Shown: positions 9,791-22,469 of the stretch, one piece after another
How the letters are laid out: each line of letters begins with the position of its first letter
Numbering within the stretch: the stretch's first letter is position 1
The notes under the pieces: generated by a model
What the model saw: only the letters and a program-made list of their open reading frames with translations
Databases searched by the model: none
What the model was told of the DNA's origin: nothing
Translations under genes and position numbers: made by a program
Source: Chrysopilus asiliformis
Lineage: Eukaryota; Arthropoda; Insecta; Diptera; Rhagionidae
DNA: 64,000 bases
Direction: 5' to 3'
Assembly: GCA_964034945.1 (NCBI GenBank)
Contig: OZ035962.1
Location: forward strand, 7,577,789-7,641,788

Positions 9791-10063
9791 CCTCATAAGA
9801 TTTCTAGCTTTGTGTCGCTGAATGACCCTTTCTCCAATTTGTTAAGAATCTCTGAAAAAATCTAATTTGTTCAATTGGATTTTCATGTAAGGAAAGGTTA
9901 GGTTAAATTGTATTCTAACCACATTTGATCTGCATAAGTTATTCAATGTGATATACAAATTTCAAAGGGTAACAAAAACCAGTACCAGAGCAAGAAGAGG
10001 AGCAATCCATGCTTACTCCAGTCAAAAGTGCTACAAGCTATCTGAGAGATCCTGACACTAAGC
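9791..10063. other. intergenic, nothing recognised
   Basis: AT-rich sequence. A short TTAGG-like stretch (about 9893-9903) is too brief to be a telomeric repeat. Confidence 0.4.
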
Positions 10064-10140
10064 CAGCGTTTCTCAACCTTTCACTCCAATTTTCAATCAA
10101 AATTGTCATCGCCTCCCCCCCCCCCCCCCCCCCCCCTGCA
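10064..10140 (+). mobile_element. one end of a hAT-type MITE with a C homopolymer
   Basis: CAGCGTTTCTCAACCTTTC at 10064 matches the CAG.GTTTCTCAACCT terminus common among hAT elements. It is followed by a run of 22 C residues at 10115-10136. I found no matching opposite end, so only a terminal fragment may remain. Confidence 0.45.
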
Positions 10141-12720
10141 TACAAATGTATACAATAATAACGTAATTTGAGTATTTTGGCGCTAAACCTACACTACTAC
10201 CCTAATTTTAAACACAAATTACCAAGAAAACAGTAATTTATTGACAAAACACGAATCCGGTGCCTTTTTATTGCTCTTGCGTCATTTTTGCGGTTTCGCT
10301 AGAAGTTGTTTTAACCCTGAAATCACAATGAACGCGAAACCGACGCGAAACTGGCGCAGAAACTGTCACTTAAAAGTTTGGTTCCCACAAATTGTTTGAA
10401 GCGAAAACGACTCTTTTCGAAAACAACATATTATCAGAATCGGGGTGATAATTTCAATCCTAGTTAGACATGACGTAATGAAAAGTAACAAAGACACTAA
10501 ATCATAGTAATTGTGGGTCTAATAAAATTAGGTAATTGTGGATCTAATTTTTTAATTCTATCACGAGATTTTTATCATCAATATTTAGACAAAAAAAATT
10601 AAAACTCAATAAAAAAAACCGTGATTCCTTTTTGTTTTAACTTTAAATTTTTCGACCATAAATTTTTTCAAGAAATCCAGTTAGGACGCCCAAAAATGTT
10701 TTTTTTAAGTTTTTTCCTAATGTCCCAACATTTATTCGGTTAAGGTGAGAAAATAATTTCCCATTGTTTAATCAAGAGCGTACATCAATGCATTGAATAT
10801 AAATTAGATTCCAATATTAAAAAATGAAGATCCAGGATTGCCATGGCGCCACTTTATCCCAAGTCGATGTCTACAAAGACCAATCCCTATTTTTGGAAGA
10901 ACAAAATGTGTTAAATCCTTTAATGTCAATTAATTCAAATTTCTTTTTCTGATTTTAGAGACATTTGAGATCCCCTCAAGATCGTTATCAGGCAAAAGTA
11001 TTAAACATCCTTTGTCCCTTATTGTTTATTTACCTTTCAAAGGACATGACTTGACATAAAGACAAAACGTGAAAGAATTTAATCTTCGCTACAAGTGGTC
11101 CCTAAATGTAAAATTGAATAGAAAAATTTAGTGTGGTCCTTTCTTTTTTTAAGTCGAATCATTTTAAGAAGAGATTTAGAAATATGTTTAGATTTATCTT
11201 AAGTGACTTATTAGAGAAAATACTGAAGTGAAATGGATTTTTAAAATGGGTACCGTTATTTAGAAAAAAAACCTCGAAGTTACTTACTTAATTTTGATAA
11301 TCTTAATAGGAAATTAAAAATAATTTTTTGTTAACTCAAAACTCGAAGTATAATTAGCTAATAGAAATGCCATATGACATGGCACAAATTTTAGAAAGAT
11401 TGGATCATATGATCATATGACAAAGTTTAGAAAAATTATCCCCTGCAAATTGGCATAAAAAATTTGACATAACGAGAAACGAGATTTGCGTATTTTTACG
11501 CAAAGTTTATTTGCGTATTTTTGCGCGAACTGTTTCATGAACGCACTCTTGAAATTATTTGTCTGAATCGATCAGCTTTTCAATAGTCTTGTCTCAACCG
11601 CCACAAAATTAGAAGTTGAGAATTATGTGTTTTTGCAAAAAAAATAAATCTTTTTAACAGAAAATAATCTCGAGCACGTGGCTAAATCATGACAGGTTCT
11701 GATGATTACCTGATCCATTATTCTATTAGCAACATAAACATTTTTACGCCTCAAGAGTACAGTACCATCAGGCGATAAGTAATTTTTAGCCTTCAAATTT
11801 CAATATTTCCAAGAAATTATCGTCGGTAATTCGCCACCGCAGGCATTGCCCTAATCGTCCGCCGAACAACATTATTAATACAAAAATCGTCCCAATGTGA
11901 TGATGATAAAATTTTCCATATCTCGGCAATGTTTACCAAATCAGTATAATACTAATTATGTTAATTCAATTTATCAACCCTGTGTGGATCACAATTTTGG
12001 ATAGAGTTTTTTTTTCAGTTCTTATAAAAAAATGAATATCAATTAACCAGATATAATTCTAATTAAAAATCTGTGGAATCAAATCATCACTTTAATTTTG
12101 TGAATGAAATTTAGCGCCTCGCGTTTTTAATACCCGCCCATCAGACTTTTTCGGAGTTGTTAATTGTTTGTTTATTTAAGTTCCGGATGAAAGCCGATGG
12201 ATAGGAAATTGTTAGTTACAGTGACCAGCTGACAAATGCCTACTTCCAAGTTTCCTCACCCACACCAGCGAAAAACAGGTAAAAAAATAAACACTAAGAA
12301 AAAAAAAGATTTTCTCGTTAACTTTGCTTCAAAAAAAACCGTCTGCAACCGACTGCCTGCAAAATTTGTTCAATTGATTGCAGACAGTTTTCCCCATAAT
12401 TTTATCGGTCGGTTTGATGACCTTTGATTATAGATAGCTAAATTTTAGATTTGCAGCACATCGTACTTATTAGAGGAAATCCAAGAACACAAAAAAACGT
12501 AAACATATTTGAAAAAAAAGAAAAACCAATGTAGCACGCAATTTATTCGCTACGGAAGTGTACTAAATTTATGAATCTTGACTCATCAGACGAATCTATA
12601 ACTTATCAAAATGTATTTAGTTTTTTATGAGTACTTTAAAAATACTACAATAAAATCTTTTGATGTGTAAATAATTTTTTTGGAACACAATAACACACCT
12701 TTTCATTATATTCTTTATTT
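10141..12720. other. intergenic, nothing coding recognised
   Basis: Predominantly AT-rich. A word matching a high-affinity Su(H) site (TTCCCACA, 10382-10389) lies here, but one 8-mer is not evidence. 11660-12130 is somewhat more complex. No RNA gene, no repeat ends. Confidence 0.45.
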
Positions 12721-14399
12721 AAAAGATATTATTAAATATTAAATAATTTATATATGAGAAAATAATGGTAAATTGCTTAAAATTGAATATTTTCAAAAAA
12801 AATTGACAAAACCAGTGTTGACACATGAAATGTTCGTACAAATCATACCAAAATCTTGTCAATTTTTCTCCGTTAAGGAAATGTTCTGACAATAGTCGCT
12901 TTTTCCGACAAGTTCTTTCCTATTCTTTCTTTTTTACTCCAAGACCCAATATTTCGCTTTCAAAGCCCGGTCACCCTATATAAGACGCTTACAATAACCC
13001 CGAAGGCACAACTGTGGCTGCATTCCTGCTTTGTCTACATGGGAATTTTTCCGGGCACAATTACGTAAATATGCCTTCAATTTTCCCAAAATGGAAAATG
13101 TGTCGCCATTGGAAAGTTTTGGGAACAATTCCTCAAGGCACCGTTTTCTTGTTGAAAATCAAGACTCGAAATATTTTTGGAAAATCATTCTAAAGTTATA
13201 CGTAATTAAGTGATTCATTTGATTTGTAAAAAAACTCAATTCAACTACTAAAATCTTTTTTTAACCAAGTAAATTCGAATTGATCATCAGTTTTTCGAAC
13301 AAAAATTTCTCCCAAAATTAGTGAAAGAAATCATATTTTCTTGCAAAATGTATCTCTAAATTCACTTTGAAGCATGAGCGGAATATAATTTTCCAGAATC
13401 TGATCATACCGCATAATTCACGTCAATTTTGCAAGATCACCTGTCCATTTTGAAAGTATTTCGTATGTTGCAAAGAACAATGTGTTACTTTTGCCCTCAC
13501 GGGTCATAACTTTGCCAATCATTACTCAGTTTCGACATTGAGAAACGACCAATTGTTCCTGGTGAACACCAGATTTTGGCAATTTTTTTCGTGCGACCCT
13601 TAGTCGTCGTTGTCGGTCGTAGCGGTCATTTATGAAAGAAGCAAATTATAATTGAACGTGAAAAATTGCACTGAAAAATGCCGCTGGTATGGCGAACCGT
13701 ACACTGGAGACCTTTCCGTTTGCATTGATTGTGGGACAGAAAGTCAGACAGTTGGTGCCGCTGGTCAGTCAAACCATATACGAGCATAAAGCGGCAGCCT
13801 TGTCGGCTGCATATTCAGCATATCGAAGCGTTTTCTTCCACATGGCAAGAAATTGATGCAATTACCGTTGTTGTGCAGTTGTATGCTGATCTCCTTATTT
13901 GGTAATTTATCCGACTCTGGTTCACTATACTAAACAAACTCCTTTCCTTGAAGCCAAGCCAACCTGCCGTCATTGCGGTCCATAACCACAGTCGCTATCC
14001 AACGGTTCAGTTCAAACCCTGTCCCATAATTTCCATCATTTTTGGCGAGCACCTACTTTGAAGTCATGATCTTTGAATTTTTCCATATCTGCTCAAGGGC
14101 AGAAAAGGGTTCGCTTCGCTAAGATACCTTTTCAGATATTAATCGGCTCAAAAATAAATTTCATCCACCCACATACGAATATAATCTCAAAGGTAGCCAG
14201 CCCTGACTTAATGCAATTTTCGATATCTCGTTTGCTTTTTTACAAACCACCATCGAACAGTAAAAACTGTGCGACGGCGCACCTGCGATACAAGGTAATA
14301 AGATCAATTCAAGTCGGATAAAATTTGCAATTTAGCTTATGTATTATGCGTCGATTTACCTTAATCCGTCGTTCAATCGATAATATAATTAATGACATT
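12721..14399. other. intergenic, nothing coding recognised
   Basis: AT-rich to 13370, then mixed-composition sequence to 14400. The short open frames at 13031-13213 and 14073-14321 show no family motifs and no supporting codon pattern. Confidence 0.45.
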
Positions 14400-15180
14400 T
14401 AAAGATGACTCCTTTATTCTCGCAAAGCGATCTCGACATATACGAAGGTAGCGTCGAAATCCTACCCGATCCGGATAATTTACAAGGTACAACTTATAAC
14501 ATAGTTTAATTCCAATCAGCAGAATCATTATACGGGGGACGACGCGATCAGGTTCGTGTCCAAGTTCGTGTCGCGATCTTCGATAGGCTTCACGATCGCC
14601 AGGATCTGGTAATCGTGATTGGTCCGCTGCTGTATGATCAAGGTACGCGTTCGATCATGGTGTCCGATTGTTGAATTTTTATTGATGCATAAATTATTGT
14701 TAGGTAGCACAAAGATCAGCGCACTGATTTTCGATCAGTACAAGAATATGTGGGCTTCTTGCAATCATAAGAAACCTTGGCTCCTCTTCTGGCCGTTACG
14801 TCGCGTTCCGCGGTCAGCCAGCATCTTTCTCATCAAAGATTCGCCACAGTGTCATTAATCTTGGTGAACATGTGCCTGACATATTCACCTCGATTACGGA
14901 CGTATGTTATGCCAAACCTTTCAAGCCGGGACTGGATTGAATTGATAAATTCATCCAGACAACGAACACGAACATACGCAAACGAATGATGTCTTGATGC
15001 AATTGTACTCGTATCTGCTTCAGATGAAAATGAAAATTAAAAGTCGTGCTGTGAATTGATTATCCCTTAATCAACAGCCAATCGAACGTAGTAACTGGTC
15101 ATTAGCCGAGAGCTAACTATGGAGACGATTCAAATGTGAACATTTACACCGTCCCTAATGGACCATTTTATTCAAATCGA
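14400..15180. promoter_or_regulatory. candidate regulatory island
   Basis: Complex DNA with a local pile-up of GATC words between 14420 and 14740, many as GCGATC, CGATC or GATCGC (for example 14430, 14469, 14547, 14575, 14595, 14638, 14655). Open frames here (14528-14989) contradict one another in frame and show no motif. The island resembles the one in hairy intron 1. Confidence 0.28.
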
Positions 15181-15330
15181 AGCGCCCTTAACGATCATTA
15201 CACCTTGGAAGACAATTTCTCTGGTAAGGCTCTAAAAAATTCCAAAGATATTTCAGAAAGATAACATTTTTTCCAGGGTTACCACGAATATGATTTTTGC
15301 CATCAGCAGATGCGCGGATATGATAAACAT
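15181..15330. other. intergenic, nothing recognised
   Basis: Transition sequence between an island and a TTGGTT-rich block. Confidence 0.35.
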
Positions 15331-15760
15331 TGCGAAAGTTTGGCAATTTGGTCCTGGTTTTGGTTTTTTAAATTTTAAAAATTTTGTTTAGGTTCTGGTT
15401 TAGATTCACTGATATTTTAATGGTTTAGTGTTTTTTGTACTTCCAAAAGATTGATAGAGGGCATGTGGAATGTTTTTAGAGTATTAGATTAACTTCGAAA
15501 AAATGCTGGACTCTAAATCTGGTCGAAGACAAAAAATAATATAAATTTTTTGATCTTAAAAATTCAAATTTAAACCAAACGGAACATCTAAAAAACATTC
15601 TGGTATTTTGTTTGGTTATAGCATTTTTTTAAAAGTCTGGTTTGGCTTCGGTTCGGTTCGGCCATTTTCTTACAGGGTTGTTCGGTTTATGGTTTGGTTT
15701 TGATTCATTAAAACTTCGACGATTCAAGGGTTTTTGGTTCGGATCAAAAAACCAGATTGC
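15331..15760. repeat. degenerate GGTTT/GGTTC-rich repeat block
   Basis: Irregular repetition of TGGTTT, GGTTCGG and related words (15350-15425, 15600-15745), with one reverse-complement patch near 15570 (AAACCAAACGGAACAT). No fixed period, so it is a diffuse simple-sequence block or the decayed end of a transposon. Confidence 0.5.
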
Positions 15761-16639
15761 ATCTCTGCTTTTAAGGCAATAGAAGCTTAAATATTCTTTC
15801 GATGATCAACTTATTAAGAGCCTTGATACCAGAAATTTAAAAATCCTTTTCAGGGGACTGATCTTCGAAAGCACCCCCAAGTTACGCCTCTGTACAGTAT
15901 CAAATTTCAACGCCATTTACTCTAAAAACTTTTGATTTGAAACCTTTTTTAACGCCATATTATAAATAAGTTCCAACATTTTGAGCTCCCTTGAAAGTGT
16001 TCAAAAAATATGTTGATATTTAATCACGCCGAAAATTAATTTTCTCAAAAAATGTCCACATTTTATTATACAAATTTTAATTGATTTAAAAAATAATGAT
16101 GATAATAAAATCGACAGTCTCCATGTCAAAAAAACCTTTGTTCCATTTAAATTATCGATCGTTTTTTTCATCATCTACCCAGCAACCCAGTCTCATGTTC
16201 AAGATCGTCGCCTGTTTGGCTCGTGTCAAATGTTTTTTCAGGCGGATCTCCTCTGGGATTACAGAAATCTCTTTCAGCTTCCAAGAACTTATCAAGTGGC
16301 CCGATCATATGACCATAAACCAATATTAAATTACGGCTGCAAAAACAGTCCAGTTGGCCGATCGTTGTGCCACCCTCGTTTTGTTCAACTCTATCTTCCA
16401 AGTGTTCACCAATTATTGAACCAGAAAATTAAACAACAAAAATTTTCGATGAAAAAAATATCTGATATGATCAACAAATTAGTTTTTTATAGGCAGAGAT
16501 TTAAAATATCCGCTGTAATACAGAAACTTTTTTTTCAATTACATTAGCGTGCAAATTTGTGCGACATCTCGTGAACGGTGAGTGATATAGGATTTTGATA
16601 AAATTTTGAAAAGTTTTAGGTTTCAAGCATTTTTTTAAA
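15761..16639. other. intergenic with possible hAT end
   Basis: Minus strand near 15898-15880 reads CAGAGGCGTAACTTGGGGG, resembling hAT-type termini (CAGNGGCG...). A related CAGTGGCGGAGGTAA is at 26742. No opposite ends found. The rest is AT-rich; frames at 16096-16547 overlap on both strands and lack motifs. Confidence 0.3.
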
Positions 16640-17660
16640 ACAGCTGGAATCGATCCGGCGACGAAGAAATGGATTTCCTAAGCAGCATCTCGAATTTGAA
16701 ATTTTTCACAGAAACAATACTTCGTTACACTGTGTTTAAGAAAATGAAAACTCAGCAGAAAAAAATAAAACCTCAAGACATGTCAAAAGCAGTGTCACTT
16801 TTCCCACACGATCGACCGCAAGTGGCCAACTCAGAAATGTCAGTTGTCAGTTAAATCAATTGTTTAAATTTCACCGAGAAAGGCGGGGGTGGTTCACTAT
16901 GACTATAGATCCCACAATCCGCTGTAGATCAGCACCGCATTTCGTTGATCGCGTAGCACGTGTGCAATCGATTTTAATGAAATTTCTACAGAGTAGACAA
17001 AGATCAGATCACCACAACCACAGGCAACTTCAGAAGGCATTTCGATTTAACCGGAGTAAATAGCGATCGTGTGATTCACATTTGACGGCGTAGAAAATTT
17101 TCAACCCGATCGATAAATAGATTGGTGCGCCCTGGAATTGTTTGTTTAGTTTTTCACAATGATCCGCGCTTGGGCAGATCAGTGGGCCGTCCGACGTTTG
17201 TTTTAATGAAATTTCAGTGAAGAGTGTCGAATGGCGCAGTGGTAGCGCCTGATGGATCACTAAAGGCTCATTCATCGTAGGTGGTGATCACGATCGCGGT
17301 ACATCATGGGAAGTATTTGTTCTTTAACTAAAGACAGGAATGTAAACTCCTCCCTTGTTGTTGTTGGCCGCAGCCTGGAATTGTGTTAGTCATGAAAGCT
17401 CGAAAGTTGAACTTCTGTATGACCCGGACAAAGACTTTTCAAAAAAATTCACTGTAAAAATATTTGAATCTGCAGCCAGACATAATCAATTTTCGAAATT
17501 GAGACGTCATCGGCGAGCAGCGAAAAACCGCAAAAAAGATCAACACGATGTTGCAGGATGGGATCAAAAGAGGCCGCACCATAGCAAAATAACATCACTA
17601 CTTATGAGAAGTCAGATTGGAATATCTTTGCAACCAAAATGTTAGATCAATCTTAAAGTA
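16640..17660. promoter_or_regulatory. candidate regulatory island, GATC-dense
   Basis: By eye about 15 GATC words in 1 kb, including GATCAGATCACC (17004) and GATCACGATCGCGG (17286). Also contains TGGCGCAGTGGTAGCGCC at 17232-17249, a perfect tRNA-like D-arm without the rest of a tRNA. TTCCCACA at 16801-16808 matches Su(H). Open frames overlap without motifs. Regulatory role is inference. Confidence 0.3.
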
Positions 17661-20600
17661 AGGTGCATCTGCTCAGTCACCTTCATCTCTCCGTAGAAGT
17701 AGTGAGCCACACACGTCGGGGCATCAATCAAATTTCGTCGGTTTGTTTCTAATTAATTACCCAAAGTTCTACTCTTCAGATGACCTGCTGGAACTGATGC
17801 ATGCGGACGGTATTCAGATCCCATTCAATCTGAAATTATTGCACTGAAATTCACTCCACAATAGTCCGTAATTTGCCATTTTTTCTTATTTAGATGAATC
17901 CCTTTTTGGAAATTAGTCCACTTCGCAGATCTTAATTTAGGGACGCGAGCGAAATGGGCAACATGTGTGGTCTATTTTAAAATTGCAACTTTGTGAAAGA
18001 ACACGCGAAGTTGATGGAATCCTGTCAACCGGTTAAACTATTATTAATGAGTTGATAGTTAATTGAATTTCTCTAAAATTTGTTATTCAGTTAGAATTTT
18101 AAAATATTTAAATCCTAAAAACGGCTTAGAAAATTTATTTGAAATTGTTTTATTAAAAAAAATCACTTTTTTAAAGATCTTTTTTCGAAATTAGGAGCAT
18201 ATGTTGTTTTCTCGTGACTCCTGATGCTTAAAAAATATTTTGCTCTACAGAAACTGGTGTTATTCATTTTTAATCTGATGATCTATAGTTTAACCGAATG
18301 ACAAAATTAGCATGTATCTCATATCTTGCATATTAAAATACATGCAATCAGTAGAAAATTATTCGCTTCTGGTAACAATTTTCTCCAACATATTCTCGCA
18401 TATATCTAACCTATTAGTATCAAAGCTAATCAAAAAAATGGCAACCTACGGCCACCAATTAAATTGTCCGAATAACTCCGAATCGCTGAGATTTCATGGT
18501 GGGCCTGGAAGCAATTTTCGATTCACTAAACACAGGAGTTGCGTGTGTACAAAATCATGCTGATAAACTAACCACCAATGGACCTCATAGCACTCCTAAT
18601 ACTGCTCCTGGTTCTTATTTCTTGTCGTTTTATTCGGGTGATTGCCAAAAATTAAGTAATTTGAAATTCAATCAGTAGCGAGGCAATACGAAATTATCGT
18701 CTCGGTCGCCGGATACCTCACACAGGCAAAGGGGAAAAGTCTCCTCATGTTCGGTCTTTCCGATCCCCATCCGGTCTCGTGTTATCCAGAATCTCTTATC
18801 CAGACCACAGTAGAATATTCTGCACCATGGAGGTCGGTCGATCCGCACAATGCAAATGAACCCCCGAAAAACCAACATTTACGAGACTCCTCTGTCCATC
18901 TAATGATTAATAGTTACCATCGGAGAGTGGTAATTGTGCGGTTATCAGGAAACGCACACACAAATCCCAGGGCCGTTCGTGCATTGAAAAAATTAGCAAA
19001 ACGATTTAAATTGAAACCGAAGCCAAAACCATCAGAGCTCTTCGTGGCCATCTACCCTAATAGATCGATACCCAGACGATGCGATACGCGCCAGGCAATA
19101 CAATGAATCCGAGCGTAGCGCTTTGGTGCATTCGTGCATCCAGACACTGAAACAAAAGGAAGTCCCGAAAATCGAATCGCCAGACCATAGCGAATAAGCA
19201 CCTATATAGGATCTCGGTCCGATTCCAGATTCCCGGTCACACAGTCTACTCGGGTGGTCAAGTAATTTTGCAGAAGCATTTTAAACGTCTGGATAGCCAC
19301 TGTCCGCCGCCCGTTTGAACGTCGTCGTCTACATCCAACCAACCGAAGCAAATGTGACTTAAAATGCTGCCAAAAAAGAAGCGTATTTGGTCAAAAGATT
19401 AAGTGCACCATTATTATTTCTTTAAAAAAAGAAACGTTTCAGAATTCGATTTCAGCCAACACTGCGCTTGCGACTATTCAATTCACTCTTGTCTGACTCT
19501 TCTGTGGAATCTAGAGGTGCATTTTTTAGGATATACCGGGTCAGGTATTATGCAGAAGCACGTACGGATTCAAGGACCACCCTTAAGTCAGAAATTCTAC
19601 GTTACTTCGTAGTCCCATAATCTAATTGTAGGCAACACCGAACGGTAATGATTATTTTAGGGAAAGAAATAAACTAATGGTCACAGTGCGAAATATCGCG
19701 AAGTTCGTGTCATTACAATTCTAAATTTAAGAATCAAAACATAGTTAGCTCAATCCAACTAGCGATTGAATTTTTCTCGAAAACGGTTTAGTTATTCAAA
19801 AAAGTTGTCAAGACAAAAAGTGTTTAGAATATAAAAGTGTTTAGAGTGTTTTTAGTTCGAAAAGGCAAATTAACATCTTTTATGCGCAGCCCCCAAGTAA
19901 AAATAATAAGATGCTAGTTTTCTCTTTTCCTCTTGTACATATCTGTCCGTTTCCGAGATGAGTCGACATATGAGTCAACGTGAGTCCTAATATCTGACCG
20001 TTTTCGAGATTTCCAATCGTTTGAATATTTTTTTTTGAAAATATTTTTACGTGTTGTCCACTACAGATATTTTAACAAAATGAATCTAGATTTCAACTCC
20101 GTAATTTGCAACCACAATTTGTATTAAATTTGGGAATTTTCTAGACGCGTGACTAACAGATCGTCTAATTTTCATCTCACTTTCTAATCCAGTTCAACAA
20201 GTTTCCCATCAAATTTTTTTTTTCGTGAATCCAGACGCGAGTAAATAACCGCTTTTTGTGTGTTTATGCGATTTGGAAAAGTGTCTGACATCAGCATGTC
20301 GCAATTCGTAATCGCAAAATGTGCGTCAGTAATTATAGTCATTATCAATGCCGGAGGCCGAAGATTAAAATTTATTTTCTATTATTTTTTCGTATTTTTT
20401 TCAGACATGAACAAATTTTATTTCGAATGGCAAACACCAAGTCTAAGGTCTTTTTCATTCGGTTGGGAAAATGTCATGCGATTTGATTTCAAAAAATTGA
20501 TACGATTTGACGAGAAAACAGCGTCTAGCCTATTATGAATTTTCACTGAAAATAACCGATATTGATTTATATCTTTTATCAAAAAGGCCCCCACCCTTAG

Positions 20601-20764
20601 CAGGGCTGCGCCAAGTCGGGCTGGGCTTTAACGTTTATCAATTTCTTCATTTTTTCCTTAAAAAAAATTATTACAGGTTGGCTGATTAGGCTAGATGATA
20701 ACCATGTTGTGTTCGATAAAAAATGCGTTCAACTTATAGTACCGGCACTTGTTTATTGTGATAT
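17661..20764. other. intergenic, partly complex DNA, no gene recognised
   Basis: 17661-18010 and 18420-19390 are mixed-composition; 18010-18420 and 19390-20760 are AT-rich. A 119-codon frame at 18747-19106 with a Lys/Pro-rich tail resembles nothing I know and overlaps a minus-strand frame. Around 19930-20010 the phrase 'TGTCCGTTT.CGAGAT' / 'TGACCGTTTTCGAGAT' recurs, a wording common in decayed DNA transposons. Confidence 0.4.
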
Positions 20765-20772
20765 ATGTACAA

Positions 20773-21718
20773 TAGGGCGGGTCGATTTGTTCGGGGTAAA
20801 AATTTTCACCAAAGGGTATAGTATATTCTTATTCTACACTAAATTCTAAGAAAAAATGCAAAAGAAACCATAGGTCAAAAATGAATTTTGATGTCCCCAA
20901 AATTGGATTGAAATTTCTCTTTTTAAATTATCGGGAAATGTATTTGTATTAGTTCGAATTTTTCGAAAACTATTTAACCAATCGACGTGCTGAGTACTAC
21001 AAATAAAAGCTAAGGACATAATCTTTAAAATGGCGTTTATAATAATTTGATCGGAATTATAGTTTTGGGGAAATGGGGGTTTGATTAGAAAAAAAAAATT
21101 TTTTTTTGTGAGTTTTACACCAACTCAAACTCGACTTGTATGGAGCTTGGAAATCACTTTTGTTTAACTTTTTTCATTCGGATGTAGTTAGGGACCTAAA
21201 AAAATCGACCCGTATTTTTTTGTTTGGGGTAGAAACGTTCGGTAGGCGGAGGGGGGGATTTCAAAGTCGGCGAAAAATCGACATGACAAAAACTTTAAAA
21301 ATTTGTAACTTTTGAACGGCTTCACCGATTGAGATGATATTGAACATTTTGGAAAGGTAATTAAATTTCCTTTTCACAAAAAAATATTTGCTGACTCCCT
21401 CCCCCACACCGTCATATTGTAAAATTCAATTTAGTGACAAAATTTAAAATATCTCGAGAACGACATTTTTTTTTCTTTTGAATTTTTTTCTGTAAATACC
21501 TACCATTATACCACACAAATTCGCTAAATAAATTTTGAGGGTAAATGCGTTTTTGATTTTTAAAAAAATTTCGAAAAAATCGAATACAAGAAAAATGTGT
21601 ATATTTTACTGATTATACCCGTATGGTGAAACCAAAGGGTATATTAACTTTGCTTTACCGTTTGTAACGCCAAGATCCCGTCATCACACACAAAAATGAA
21701 TTACACCAGTGTGTTTAG
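20773..21718 (+). repeat. left inverted arm of foldback element
   Basis: Runs from TAGGGCGGGTC to ...CACCAGTGTGTTTAG and pairs with 22470-23404. It contains phrases such as 'TTGAACGGCTTCACCGATTGAGATGAT', also in the other arm; the text is non-coding in all frames. Confidence 0.9.
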
Positions 21719-21751
21719 TCTATTATCGGTACGATTTTGGAGCAATTTTTA

Positions 21752-21823
21752 TTATTTAATTAATTAAAAATTTATTTAATTAATTAAAAATTTATTTAAT
21801 TAATTAAAAATTTATTTAAAAAT
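21752..21823 (+). repeat. 20-bp tandem repeat in foldback centre
   Basis: Unit TTTATTTAATTAATTAAAAA, about 3.5 copies with exact 20-bp spacing. Located just inside the left arm. Confidence 0.85.
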
Positions 21824-21945
21824 GAAGAATTTGTTTAAAAATTAAAAATTAATTATTTAAAACGAAAATATTGTAATTATAGATGAATGTAATTTATATA
21901 AAAAAGATAATAGGCATGTATTGTTTTGCACTAATCCTGAGTCTC

Positions 21946-21992
21946 CAGTTACGCGGTTTCGAATTACGCTGGATCAATTAACCGCGTAACTG
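21946..21992. repeat. 47-bp perfect inverted repeat inside foldback centre
   Basis: CAGTTACGCGGTT (21946-21958) and AACCGCGTAACTG (21980-21992) are perfect complements around a 21-base loop. Termini starting CAGT resemble pogo/Tigger ends, so this may be a tiny nested element. No clear TA duplication at both sides. Confidence 0.5.
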
Positions 21993-22199
21993 TATTATGT
22001 ACATAAAACATAAAAACCAATCGAAAAACATAACAAAAGCTATAATTGCCAATCTGGCAATCATTGGAGACCCGTATGGTGATATTCGTATCAAAATTCG
22101 AACCGTTGTACCAACATTCCACTTTGAAGTCAAACTTTCCAAAAAGATTTTTTAAAATTTATTCCAATCGGATTTTGATATATGGGAGTTTTATGTAGA

Positions 22200-22445
22200 A
22201 TCATATCCTTAATAACTTTTGTTCTTGGACTTTTTTGATAAGATGCACTGTTTTTGAAATATTCTCAAAAAACGATTTCGTTCGTATGGGGGGTGCCCCC
22301 CCTAATGGTCCATTTTTGCCCATTAACGAACTTAGCCTCGCATTTTACGAAAAACGAATCTGCGCAAAATTTCAAGTCTCTAGCTCAATTCGTGCGCCCG
22401 CAATCCGCGCCACAGAGAGACAGACGGACAGACGGACGGACATGC
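22200..22445 (+). repeat. dispersed repeat module A (copy 1)
   Basis: Shares an ordered set of phrases with the minus strand of 48292-48545: a 'GATGCACTGTTTT'/'TATGCATCGTTTT' start, a G-run, 'GAACTTAGC', 'TTTACGA.AAACG' and 'AATTTCAAGTCTCTAGCTCAAT', then GAGAGAC. Copy 1 ends in a GACAGACG-type run. The frame read through it is a repeat artefact, not a gene. Confidence 0.7.
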
Positions 22446-22469
22446 AAAATTCATTTTTTTTTTATCATT

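Noticed and set aside
9885..9910. TTAGG insect telomeric repeat
   Set aside because: Only about two imperfect copies.
17224..17300. Possible tRNA around TGGCGCAGTGGTAGCGCC (17232-17249)
   Set aside because: D arm is perfect, but no anticodon stem, T arm or acceptor pairing follows. At most a fragment of a tRNA-derived SINE.
18747..19106. 119-codon frame with Lys/Pro-rich C-terminus
   Set aside because: Not recognised, overlaps a minus-strand frame, no gene signals; kept only as a note.
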